DNA from: an uncultured Clostridium sp.
GTDB lineage: Bacteria; Bacillota; Clostridia; Lachnospirales; Lachnospiraceae
Direction of reading: 5' to 3'
DNA: 64,000 nucleotides
Assembly (NCBI RefSeq): GCF_900547735.1
Contig: NZ_URHZ01000007.1
Coordinates: 1-64,000, forward strand
How positions within the stretch are numbered: position 1 is the stretch's first letter; each line of letters starts with the position of its first letter. Made by a program: the position numbers and the translations under genes. The notes below the pieces were generated by a model. It saw nothing but the letters and a program-made list of their open reading frames with translations, did no database searches and had not been told where the DNA came from. This document shows positions 7,861-16,075 of the stretch, piece after piece.

Positions 7861-9280
7861 CTCTCATCCCCCATTTTCTCTCAATGTACGAAACTGCAAG
7901 GTATGCAAAGACGGAACAGGCCGTGGCCGGAAAAGCCCAATACACCCTGGTGGTTCTCCCCCAAAGCAGGAGCGAACAGAGGACTCCCGTTATAAATGCC
8001 GCATAGGCCCCTGCTTTTGTTCCCTTCGGATACAGCAGGGCGCCGTAAATAAGCGGCGTAAAAACCACTGCAAATGCTCCCCATACATCCGCCCCAAAAA
8101 ACAGGATATTGCCCGGCGGATTGATGGAGAGAATCAGGGACAGGGTGCCGCCGATAAAAATAAACCATCTGGCCCGGACCAGGAGCTTTTCCTCCTTCAT
8201 CCCATTGCTTCCGAACTGGCCGGCCACGTCGTAGGAGAGCATGGAGCCAATCAGCAGAAGCTGGGAGTTGGCGGTAGAGAGGCAGGCTCCGATCACGCTG
8301 ATCAGGAAAAAGCCGCTGAACCTCGTATGGAGCAGATGATCAATCGCGTAGACAAAGATGTCGTCCGTTGCACAGAATGTCTCCAGATGAGGAAACAGGA
8401 TTTTAAGCCCCAGACCGATCTGGGTCAGGGCGAAATAGAATACCGCCAGAAACCCCATAGCGCAGAGAAGCATCCTCTTTGCCGTTTTCTTATCTTTTGC
8501 TGCAATAATTCGGACCATATACTGGGGATTCGTAGCCAGCCCCATCCCCCAGCCGAAGAACATGGAGATATACATAAGAGGGGAATAATCCCGGAACAGT
8601 CCCTTCTGCTCCACCACCGCTCCGGCCTTCATTGTTTCCCGGGCCACGGTGCCGTCGGTCAGGAGCCATGTTCCCTCCACTTTTCCCACAATGACAAAGT
8701 AGATCACCCCGACACTGATTGCAAGCATCACCAGATTCCCGGCGTCCGTCTTGGTAACGGAGTTAAAACCGCCGAAGGTGGAATAAAGGATGAACAGATA
8801 CACCAGAAAAACGGCCACCTTGTAGTCGATATTGAGCAGGTTGGAGGCGGCAATGCCAAACCCCTTTATCTGCATGACGAGATACAGCACATATCCGCCC
8901 GACATCAAAAGGGCCGAGGCAATCTGCAGTCCCTTGGAGCCGTACCGGTTGCGAATTAACTGGGGAATTGTAAAAATGTCGTTGTCGTAAAGCCGGTCAC
9001 TGATTGCATACAGCATCACGGCTCCGATAAACCACGGAATAACGGACATGGAAATGACGGCCACACCGTTCTGGTACACGTTTCCCGTATACCCCAGAAT
9101 CGTGGCCGCCGAAATCCAGGTTCCCACAAATGTAAAAAAGAGCCGGCAGACGCCGATTTTCCTCTCTCCTACAAAAAATTTAGAAATGGAATCACTCTCG
9201 CCGAAGGACGATTTTCCTATAATAAGAATTGCCAGCGAATAAAGTCCGAAATAGACCAGATAAACAAATGTTTTGCTCAT
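7844..9280 (-). CDS. Sodium:solute symporter family permease
   Basis: 478 aa with about 13 hydrophobic segments. FTFVGTWISAATILGYTGNVYQNG near the N-terminus (first part shown) and GFFLISVIGACLSTANSQLL later are typical of the SSS family (PutP/PanF-like). It imports an organic solute driven by sodium. It is first in an operon with the two-component pair and reads from a strong promoter at 9340-9368. Substrate not recognisable; linkage to 5-oxoprolinase genes suggests a related compound. Confidence 0.9.
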   Translation of the reverse strand: MSKTFVYLVYFGLYSLAILIIGKSSFGESDSISKFFVGERKIGVCRLFFTFVGTWISAATILGYTGNVYQNGVAVISMSVIPWFIGAVMLYAISDRLYDNDIFTIPQLIRNRYGSKGLQIASALLMSGGYVLYLVMQIKGFGIAASNLLNIDYKVAVFLVYLFILYSTFGGFNSVTKTDAGNLVMLAISVGVIYFVIVGKVEGTWLLTDGTVARETMKAGAVVEQKGLFRDYSPLMYISMFFGWGMGLATNPQYMVRIIAAKDKKTAKRMLLCAMGFLAVFYFALTQIGLGLKILFPHLETFCATDDIFVYAIDHLLHTRFSGFFLISVIGACLSTANSQLLLIGSMLSYDVAGQFGSNGMKEEKLLVRARWFIFIGGTLSLILSINPPGNILFFGADVWGAFAVVFTPLIYGALLYPKGTKAGAYAAFITGVLCSLLLWGRTTRVYWAFPATACSVFAYLAVSYIERKWGMRDEMAE

Positions 9281-9300
9281 TTTCCCCCCACTATGCCGGT

Positions 9301-9314
9301 ATGCCTTAAGGCAT
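9301..9314. promoter_or_regulatory. Perfect 14-bp palindrome in the symporter leader
   Basis: ATGCCTTAAGGCAT lies between the -10 element and the start codon of the symporter gene, about 26 bases downstream of the -10, where a repressor operator or leader element would sit. Binding protein unknown. Confidence 0.4.
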
Positions 9315-9339
9315 GTTCTTCCGTTTTTTCCTGCTCTTA

Positions 9340-9368
9340 ATTATACGTGGTAGGGGAGGGTTCGTCAA
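9340..9368 (-). promoter_or_regulatory. Sigma-70 promoter for symporter-kinase-regulator operon
   Basis: TTGACG (9363-9368), 17 bases, TATAAT (9340-9345) on the minus strand, about 60 bases upstream of the symporter start. Confidence 0.75.
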
Positions 9369-9410
9369 TAAAGTATGGTTGAGATGTGCGGACGCTTCCG
9401 GAAGACGGCG

Positions 9411-9438
9411 GGCCGGGGGAGGTTATCATCCCCCGGCC
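9411..9438 (-). terminator. Hairpin downstream of the lactonase gene
   Basis: A perfect 10-bp GC-rich stem (GGCCGGGGGA and complement) with an 8-base loop starts 11 bases after the lactonase stop. There is no T-run, so it may be a transcript-end stabiliser or a weak terminator. Confidence 0.45.
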
Positions 9439-9448
9439 GGCGGCGTTC

Positions 9449-10660
9449 TTATTCCTCTGAAGAATAGAACAGAATATTTCCCGGACACTTCATATTCCTG
9501 TCCACAACTTCCTCTTTGCTCACGGTTCCGTCCGCGGCAACCGCCAGCCTGGTGATACTGCCCGTCAGATTTGCCACCAGCAGGAACCTGCCGTCGGGGG
9601 AAACGGCAAAGCCGCGCGGTCTCTTTTCTTTCAGTTCCAGGCTCTGGATCATGGTCAGCAGCCCGCTCTCTTCATCCACGGCAAATACGGTCAGCGCATC
9701 CGTGTACCGGTAGAAATCATAGACAAATTTCCCGTCCTTACTGATTTTGATATCGGACTGGGAAATGCGTTTTCCCTCTTTGACGCAGCCGAGACCGGGA
9801 GACGCATTCAGAGTCTGAACCATTGAAAGACATCCGTTTTCATCGTAACGGATGGTATTGACCGTGAGCGCACGCTCATTATTCATGTAAAACAGCTTTT
9901 TTTCCGGATGGAACGTCCCGTAGCGCGGCCAGCTTCCCTCCGGACATCTGAGTGTGTCGCAGATTGCAAGCTCTCTCCGCCTGTGGTCGATCCGAAGCAT
10001 GAGAACCCGGTCCTGTTTCATATTGGTTATGATAAGATGCTCCCCGTCCGGCGCAAAATAGACGGCGTGGAGACAGGCGTTCTTTACCGGAATTACGCTT
10101 CTGTCGGGTTCAAATTTCAGCATATCACAGGCAGGCAGGATACTTCCGTCCCTGTCCAGCGGATAGAGCGCCACCGTAACCTCGCTGAAGTCCGTGACGA
10201 CACGGAACTTCCCGTCCCTGCCTTTCACGGCCTTTGTAATCGCCTGCTTATCTCCGTGGTTTACAACGACCAGCCAGTTTCCGGTACCGTCCTGGGCCGC
10301 ATAGGTCGGGAGGGTTCCGAAGGAGGGCTGTTCCTCCCCAAGCTGTGTCAGAGAACCGTCTTCCCGTCCGACCGAAAAGGCAAGCACCCGTCCGCCGCCG
10401 CCCTGCATGGCAAAAGCGGGGCTGTTTTTCTGTTCATCCACCATGTAAAGGACGTTTCTTCTTTGATCCGCACAGATTATTCCGGGTGTGATATCCGGCC
10501 GCACGGTTTCCAGATATTGAAGTGAGCCATCCTCTTCCGAATATTTATAAATACCGATGCCGCTCTCATTATCCTCTGCCTGGACGGTCCAGTTTCCAGC
10601 GTATACAAAGGTATTTCCCCGTCCCGCCGCGGTACAGTTGTTTTTCTTAAGCTCTTCCAT
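9449..10660 (-). CDS. Lactonase-family seven-bladed beta-propeller protein
   Basis: About 403 aa, resembling the 6-phosphogluconolactonase (YbhE/Pgl) propeller family: repeated blades with FAVSPDGRFLLVANL, DIKISKDGKFVYD and HAVYFAPDGEHLIITN. I chose the ATG at 10660 because AGAGGA lies 7 bases upstream; the frame stays open to a GTG at 10708 that overlaps the thioredoxin-reductase stop. No signal peptide, so probably cytoplasmic. It is last in the selenoprotein operon. The family opens lactones, but many members have no known substrate. Confidence 0.85.
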   Translation of the reverse strand: MEELKKNNCTAAGRGNTFVYAGNWTVQAEDNESGIGIYKYSEEDGSLQYLETVRPDITPGIICADQRRNVLYMVDEQKNSPAFAMQGGGGRVLAFSVGREDGSLTQLGEEQPSFGTLPTYAAQDGTGNWLVVVNHGDKQAITKAVKGRDGKFRVVTDFSEVTVALYPLDRDGSILPACDMLKFEPDRSVIPVKNACLHAVYFAPDGEHLIITNMKQDRVLMLRIDHRRRELAICDTLRCPEGSWPRYGTFHPEKKLFYMNNERALTVNTIRYDENGCLSMVQTLNASPGLGCVKEGKRISQSDIKISKDGKFVYDFYRYTDALTVFAVDEESGLLTMIQSLELKEKRPRGFAVSPDGRFLLVANLTGSITRLAVAADGTVSKEEVVDRNMKCPGNILFYSSEE

Positions 10661-10704
10661 GGGCTTTTCCTCTGATTTCTCAAACATATTTGGTGTGTTT
10701 TGTC

Positions 10705-11625
10705 TCACAGGGATGAAAGGTATCTTCCCAGAGACATGGCCGCAGTTACCCCGTCACCCACGGCTGTCGCCATCTGGGCCGGTGAATACTGTCTGATATC
10801 CCCGGCTGCGTAAACGCCCGGAAGTTCGGTGGCCATGCTCTCATTGACCGGAATCTGGCCGGCCGGGGTAAGGTTTATGGTGTTTTCCAGGAACTGCGTA
10901 TTGGGAATCAGACCGATTCTGACATAGATTCCCTCCACATCCAAAACGCGCTTTTCACCGGAAGCCACATCTTCCACCGCAACGCCGGTCACCCATTCTT
11001 TCCCTGTAACCGCCTCAATCCTGGTTCCGCAGAGCACTTCAATATTCGGATTCTCTTCGGCCCGGTCAAGCAGTACCTTCGATGCCTTCGGCTGTTCCAT
11101 CAATTCCACAACCGTCACGCGGCAGCCCAGTTTTTCCAGGTATAACGCCTCCGTGATTCCGCTGTCTCCCGCGCCTGCCACAACTACCGGTTTCCCGGCG
11201 CACTGGGGTCCGTCACAGGTTGCACAGTAGAACACGCCCTTGCCGGAGAGTTCGGCCTCCCCCGGCACTCCAAGCTTTCTCGGATGGGAACCGGAGGCAA
11301 TGATAATTCCCCGGCAGGTCAAAGAATCGTCTTGCGTCCTGACTATTTTATAATTTCCCTTATCCTGAATTGAGGTCACCTCACCGGCCTCTATCCCGGC
11401 TCCTGTGCCGGCGGCCTGTTCCAGCATTGCTTCTGCCAGTTCCGGCCCCATAATTCCCTCCGCAAACCCGGGATAATTCTCAATCAACTGGCGGCTCATC
11501 GCCTCCCCGCCCATGGAACCTTTTTCAATAATATAAGTTTCAAGACCCGCGCGGCTTGTGTAAATGCCTGCTGCCAGGCCCGCACAGCCCGAACCGATAA
11601 TAATTACATCATAATCTGTAAACAT
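10705..11625 (-). CDS. Thioredoxin-reductase-like flavoprotein (CATC active site)
   Basis: 306 aa from the ATG at 11625 (GAGAGGA just upstream); the frame is open 41 codons further but without a ribosome site. FAD motif GSGCAGLAAG at residues 11-20, redox-active CATC at 134-137, second nucleotide motif GAGDSGITEA, and the C-terminal GVYAAGDIRQYSPAQM that closes over FAD. The HRRxxxR segment which fixes NADPH in classical enzymes is replaced by VELMEQPKAS, so the electron donor may be NADH or another carrier. It sits two genes behind a Sec-containing protein, which is a natural candidate to be reduced by it. Confidence 0.92.
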   Translation of the reverse strand: MFTDYDVIIIGSGCAGLAAGIYTSRAGLETYIIEKGSMGGEAMSRQLIENYPGFAEGIMGPELAEAMLEQAAGTGAGIEAGEVTSIQDKGNYKIVRTQDDSLTCRGIIIASGSHPRKLGVPGEAELSGKGVFYCATCDGPQCAGKPVVVAGAGDSGITEALYLEKLGCRVTVVELMEQPKASKVLLDRAEENPNIEVLCGTRIEAVTGKEWVTGVAVEDVASGEKRVLDVEGIYVRIGLIPNTQFLENTINLTPAGQIPVNESMATELPGVYAAGDIRQYSPAQMATAVGDGVTAAMSLGRYLSSL

Positions 11626-11689
11626 ATGCTTTCCTCTCCCAACTGTTTTTTTTAATGTTTTCCTGAATATCTTTCCCCTTGCTTCTCTC

Positions 11690-13120
11690 TTATCCGATGA
11701 AACCGATCGCCGTATACACATACGCCAAAAGCGGCACCAGAATGACACACATGAGCATCCCGGCCAGTGTCAGCGGCCAGTTGCCCCTGATACAGTCCCC
11801 GAACGAATAGTGACCGGTTCCGAATGTGTAGGCCCACGTCCCCTCAATCGGGAAGAGGAATCCGGTTCCCGCCTGTATACCGATTACAAACATGGCCGCC
11901 GCGCACGGAATGCCTGCGGCCACGCAGACAGGCGCGATTACCGCTGCGCTCAAAGCTCCGTTGGCTGAACCCTGAGGAACCAGCGTATGTACCATAAATG
12001 CCGCCAGGGTAGCCATAATGTAGACCGTGATCGTGTTCCAGCCCGTTGAATCGGCAAACATCTTATTGACGAGCCATTCTCCGGCTCCGGTGCTGGACAT
12101 GCCCGCCGCCAGAGGAAATATGCAGAGCATGGTCACGATGACCATTGCAGAAAAGTTCTTTTTATAGTCTTTTCCAGACAGAAGGTTGATGCCGGGCAGC
12201 ATCATCAGGAACATTCCCCCGATTGCCACCGTTGCGACATCAAGCGTTTTGATCCAGTTGCTGGCAATCCAGCATACCATCATAATAGCAGTAATAATGA
12301 CATAGCTCCAGTCCTTCCTGTCAAGCCGTTCCGGAATGGAGCCGAACATCTTCTCAATCTCCTCCGTCTGCCCGACAGTTAGCGTTTCCGGCTTAAAGTA
12401 CCTTGGAATCAGCCTGGATGCCATAAGCGTCAGCAGAAATCCGCAAGGAATTCCAAAGATAGCCCACTGGAAAAAGGTCATGACACGGCCGGAAACCACC
12501 TCGCTCAAGTCCATAATGGCAACATTGACGCTGTTGGAGCAGGGCAGGAACAGTCCTCCTGTAAAAGCTCCGACCGTAACGGCCATCATCATGCCGCCCG
12601 CAAACCGGCTGGTGCGCGGCTCCGGATCCCCGATCGCCCTGACCACTCCGGTGACTACGGCCAGTGTCACGATCTGGGCCGCTCCGTCGGAGACAAAGAT
12701 GGAGATGATTGCAGCCATCCATACGACCGCGCCTATCATTTTTCCGGAATCACCCCTGCCCAGTTTGTAAAGCGTCCTGAGCAGGACAGCCGCCAGGTTT
12801 GTGTTCTGGAGCGCCGCTCCCAGCCCAAACCCGGCCATACAGAAAAATACGGTGCTGCTGCATGCGGTCTGCTGGATTGTTTTCCAGGGCACCACTCCCG
12901 TGTACTTCATAGTGAAAATAATCATCATGCATGTGATTGGCAGCGGCGTGGCCTCACTGATAAAAAGCGCCATAGCGGCAACGACAATGGCCAGCATGCG
13001 CCACCCCTCCACGGAAAGTCCCTCCGGCGGTGTGGTCACAAGTCCTGTCAGTACGACAATCACTGCAAGAATAATAAACGAAATTTTAAAGCTGTCCTTC
13101 TCTTTGATACTTTTGTTCAT
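11690..13120 (-). CDS. SLC13/DASS-family anion transporter
   Basis: 476 aa with 11-13 hydrophobic segments. The family signatures are LFISEATPLPITCMM near the N-terminus, CSNSVNVAIMD in the first half and VPQGSANGALSAAVIAPV in the second half, corresponding to the repeated Ser-Asn-Thr-like substrate loops. These proteins move dicarboxylates, citrate, sulfate or sulfonates with sodium. It lies 15 bases downstream of the selenoprotein gene and in the same operon, so it probably imports that system's substrate, an organic anion of unknown identity. Confidence 0.87.
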   Translation of the reverse strand: MNKSIKEKDSFKISFIILAVIVVLTGLVTTPPEGLSVEGWRMLAIVVAAMALFISEATPLPITCMMIIFTMKYTGVVPWKTIQQTACSSTVFFCMAGFGLGAALQNTNLAAVLLRTLYKLGRGDSGKMIGAVVWMAAIISIFVSDGAAQIVTLAVVTGVVRAIGDPEPRTSRFAGGMMMAVTVGAFTGGLFLPCSNSVNVAIMDLSEVVSGRVMTFFQWAIFGIPCGFLLTLMASRLIPRYFKPETLTVGQTEEIEKMFGSIPERLDRKDWSYVIITAIMMVCWIASNWIKTLDVATVAIGGMFLMMLPGINLLSGKDYKKNFSAMVIVTMLCIFPLAAGMSSTGAGEWLVNKMFADSTGWNTITVYIMATLAAFMVHTLVPQGSANGALSAAVIAPVCVAAGIPCAAAMFVIGIQAGTGFLFPIEGTWAYTFGTGHYSFGDCIRGNWPLTLAGMLMCVILVPLLAYVYTAIGFIG

Positions 13121-13135
13121 TTACCCGTCCCCCGT

Positions 13136-14860
13136 TTAAGCATTCATCGAATTTTTTAAAAGTTCATCCCAATTGGGCGGCAGTTTCACTGCCTTGCTGG
13201 TCAATCGTCCCTGCGTGTAATTCTCACGGAAGAACAGGCTCCTGTTTCTCGTGGGATCGCCTGTCACGACTACCAGTATCCTTGCTTCCGGGCCAAGTAA
13301 AGGCACCATCCGCTTCGGATCATCCGATTCATACCACTCCCGGGGCAGGTCCCCCTGCTCCACCGCTTCTTTCAGACTATATGGTTTCCAGTTGTTAAAG
13401 CGTGAGCTGTTCTTTTCAAAATATTCCGCCGTCACCTTTGCATGTTCCCTGATGTAGCGGTCAATGTCCTGTTTTGAGTACCCCTGTTCCGACAAAAGCT
13501 TTGCAACGACGGGGCTTATAAAGAGGACATGGGTCTCCTGGTAACGCCGCATCGCCTCATAAGGTTCGATCATGCGCTCCACCCAGTCGGTCATGTAGTC
13601 CAGATGCTGCTTGGCAAGCTCTCCTGTGGACTGGAAGGGATCGCTCGTCACACGGCCGGAGGTGATGGTAACCACATTCTCCCCCTGTGCAAATCCCTGT
13701 TCCTCCCCCAGGGTTTTCCAGCCGATTTCCTCACAAAACCTGTCGTTTTCCGGTGCAACGGCACGAAACATCTGGCCGTGGGTGGACATATCCGTCGCCC
13801 CCGGCAGCGAACCCGCCACGTTACGGATCAGCATCCTGTAAAAACGGCCGATGGAAATGTTAGGCCGGGATCCGGGCCGCTGATGGCCTGTCTTATAATT
13901 AAATTGAAGCTGGTCACGGATTGGGCCGTTTAACATGATAACCGCTTCCCATCCCGGCGTTGCCCCTGAATCCTTCACACTATATCCCGGCTCCGACACA
14001 ATTTCGGCAACCGCCAGCAGAATGGGCATATATTCGGGACGGCAGCCCGCCATCACTCCGTTTACCGCCACTTTCCACACCGTACAGGCGCCCATGGCCG
14101 GTTCCAGGATGCCGATTACCTCCTCCGGTGAGCGTTCCGTGAACTTCAGGAATTCCTCCACCTTTTCGAGTGTAGGAGGAACAACAGGCAGACCGTCCGA
14201 CCACTGTTTCTCATAAAAATAAGACTGTATCTCCTCGTAGCTTCCTCCAAAAACAATGTCACGCTCCCCCGGACCGCGTTTTTTTGCCCTGACCGTGCTT
14301 TTAACGGGTTCCGTCAGAGCCTTCAGAATCCGGGGAACGACAATTTCCTCCGTATTTCTCTTAAGAGCCGCCGCATCATCGAGGGCAATCGGCGCCGGAT
14401 ATTCTGCGACGCGCAGATCCGGGAAGCCCGCACTCTTTGCTATCTTTTTCACCATAAATGGAAAACCCTGGCATGCTACCGCAACCGCGGGTATACCCGT
14501 TTTCTCCACTAATATTCCTGCCCGCGCAACTGCGGGCGCGCAGGTCCCTCAGCACCCGTTTCCGACGATTACGGCATCGCACCCGAAGTTCTTGAGCATT
14601 TCGGGCAGGGCCGCCATCATTTTTTCCTCCTGGGACGGATCGTGGAAATTGCCGAATTCCTTATAGCTTACAAAGCGGACATCGGGATATTTCTCACGGA
14701 TTTTTTCCTCAATTATGGGAAACGTTTCATCCCCGCGGAACCCGTGGTTCCACAGCTCACCAATTACCTTGCCGTTCAAATCCGGCAGGGACGGGGCCAC
14801 CTTCCTCTCCTGTGTCGCCTGCACCCCAACAGGATAAACAACACTGTACATTTCGTCCAT
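13136..14860 (-). CDS. UGSC-type selenoprotein fused to an uncharacterised domain (Sec104 read through UGA)
   Basis: One 574-residue protein split by an in-frame TGA at 14549-14551. Start at 14860: AGGAGG lies 6 bases upstream. Residues 1-160 look like the family annotated as UGSC (seleno)protein: APSLPDLNGKVIGEL, then CDAVIVGNGC, Sec104, GTC, and GIPAVAVACQGF. The redox site therefore reads Cys103-Sec104-Gly-Thr-Cys107. Residues about 185-574 form a second domain starting SDGLPVVPPTLEKVEEFL with MGACTVWKVAVNGVMAGCRP; I recall such a domain as a separate protein near UGSC genes in other phyla. The frame stays open and conserved across the UGA, a hairpin follows it, and the Sec genes are 1.2 kb away. 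Its reaction is unknown. It is first gene of an operon with a transporter, reductase and lactonase. Confidence 0.9.
14521..14551 (-). promoter_or_regulatory. Candidate bacterial SECIS element of the UGSC selenoprotein
   Basis: UGA at 14551-14549, then 12 bases, then CCCGC-AGTTGC-GCGGG: a 5-bp stem with a six-base loop holding G-U. The distance matches the selD case, where the hairpin starts 12 bases after the UGA. Outer bases (CCTG/CAGG) can extend the pairing across an internal bulge. This is where SelB would bind. Confidence 0.65.
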
Positions 14861-14897
14861 AAACAACCTCCTGGTTTCTGTTTGTTTGATTATTTTT

Positions 14898-14927
14898 ATT
14901 GTATATCGAAAGGTGAGTAGTGGTCAA
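14898..14927 (-). promoter_or_regulatory. Promoter of the selenoprotein operon
   Basis: TTGACC (14922-14927), 18 bases, TACAAT (14898-14903), about 38 bases upstream of the start codon. The same layout is found before yedF. Confidence 0.7.
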
Positions 14928-14947
14928 ATTGGACATTGCATGCGATT

Positions 14948-14965
14948 GATAACCGCATAGCTATC
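14948..14965. promoter_or_regulatory. LysR-type operator between lysR and the selenoprotein operon
   Basis: Within a dyad ATTGATA-N10-TATCAAT (14945-14968), the minus strand reads GATAGCTATGCGGTTATC, a T-N11-A type LysR box. Its centre is about 65 bases upstream of the predicted start of transcription, the classical LysR recognition position. A nearly identical box occupies the same position before yedF. Confidence 0.75.
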
Positions 14966-15009
14966 AATTGCCGTTTCATATCTTTCCCTGTATAGGCCCT
15001 GCTTCAATA

Positions 15010-15038
15010 TTGACTCCCCTATTTCCCTGTGATAGACT
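15010..15038 (+). promoter_or_regulatory. Promoter of the divergent lysR gene
   Basis: TTGACT (15010-15015), 17 bases, TAGACT (15033-15038); AGGAGG and the lysR ATG follow. Confidence 0.6.
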
Positions 15039-15096
15039 GAATTTATGAAAACGATTTCTGCGTGACATAATTTTCAAATAGACAGGAGGTCATTCC

Positions 15097-15972
15097 ATGG
15101 ATACCGCTACCCTGAAATATTTCATTGCAGTGGCTCAGACACAGCATATGAGCAAAGCTGCCCAGAAACTCAATATTACCCAGCCTTCCCTGTCCACCTC
15201 CATCCGCCGTCTGGAGGCCGATATCGGCTATCAGCTCTTTGACCGAACCGGGCGCGGTATCCAGCTCAACGAGTACGGAAAAATATTTTTGGAGGGTGTC
15301 ACGGCCGCCGATCATATTATGAGTTCCTGTTTAAGTGAGATGGAGGAGCTGAAGAAGAACTCCGTCAGTTTTGTACGGATGGCATGTTCCAATTCGCCTA
15401 CCAACTCCCAGCTTATCGATCTGCTTTTATCCAAGGGCATGAACCTGAAGGTGGACAACATTCCCAATAACTGGGAACAGGAGCTGCTGAGCCAGAACTG
15501 TGATCTCGTCATCACCATGGGAAATCTTCACCACTCTAATATCGCCCATGCAGTGCTCCGCTATCAGAAGCTGGCAGTCGTGGCCAATAAATATCACCCT
15601 CTCGCCAGGGCGGAGACCGTCACGCTGTCCGATCTGCACCGCTGCTCTTTCTGTTCCACCGATGCCCCCCACTCCCTGTTCAACGTTGTAAAGGAACAGA
15701 ATCCGGACTATGATTTCCATCCGAGAATCACGTTTCTGGGACGCAACTCGTCCGATATGCTGAAGGCCATACGCTCCGGCATCCACGTCGGACTGATGGT
15801 AAAACGTAATCTCCCCGATACGGAAGATCTTGTGCTCCTTCCGGTACAGGATTTTGATGTCACCCTGCCTCTCTATCTCTACTGGCGGATGAGTGATACA
15901 AAAAAAGCCGCCCTCGCTTCCATGAGGCAGAATATCATTGACTTTTATCAGGCCCTGCCTGCCGATGAATAG
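15097..15972 (+). CDS. LysR-family regulator, probable controller of the selenium regulon
   Basis: 291 aa. Winged helix-turn-helix at residues about 2-60 (TLKYFIAVAQTQHMSKAAQKL, shown in part), then a periplasmic-binding-protein-like effector domain. AGGAGG sits 7 bases before the ATG at 15097. It is divergent from the selenoprotein operon with a LysR box between them and convergent with selB. A matching box before yedF makes it the best candidate to coordinate selenium supply and the selenoprotein operon. The effector (selenium species, or the transporter's substrate) cannot be read from sequence. Confidence 0.92.
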   Translation: MDTATLKYFIAVAQTQHMSKAAQKLNITQPSLSTSIRRLEADIGYQLFDRTGRGIQLNEYGKIFLEGVTAADHIMSSCLSEMEELKKNSVSFVRMACSNSPTNSQLIDLLLSKGMNLKVDNIPNNWEQELLSQNCDLVITMGNLHHSNIAHAVLRYQKLAVVANKYHPLARAETVTLSDLHRCSFCSTDAPHSLFNVVKEQNPDYDFHPRITFLGRNSSDMLKAIRSGIHVGLMVKRNLPDTEDLVLLPVQDFDVTLPLYLYWRMSDTKKAALASMRQNIIDFYQALPADE

Positions 15973-15982
15973 AGCAACGCAG

Positions 15983-16041
15983 AACAGGCTCCCCCTGTGC
16001 CGTCGCGGTAAAACGCCGTGCACTGGGGGAGCCTGTTTCTA
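15983..16041. terminator. Terminator between lysR and selB
   Basis: A 13-bp perfect stem (AACAGGCTCCCCC and complement) with a long loop, followed by TTTCT on the plus strand, separates the convergent lysR and selB genes. Confidence 0.75.
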
Positions 16042-16075
16042 ACTGCCACCGCTTTGTTTTAATAATATCCACTGT

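Noticed and set aside
13136..14866. The selenoprotein as a frameshifted or nonsense pseudogene
   Set aside because: Frame is maintained, the UGA lies in a Sec-type redox motif, a hairpin follows at the right distance, and the Sec machinery is next door.
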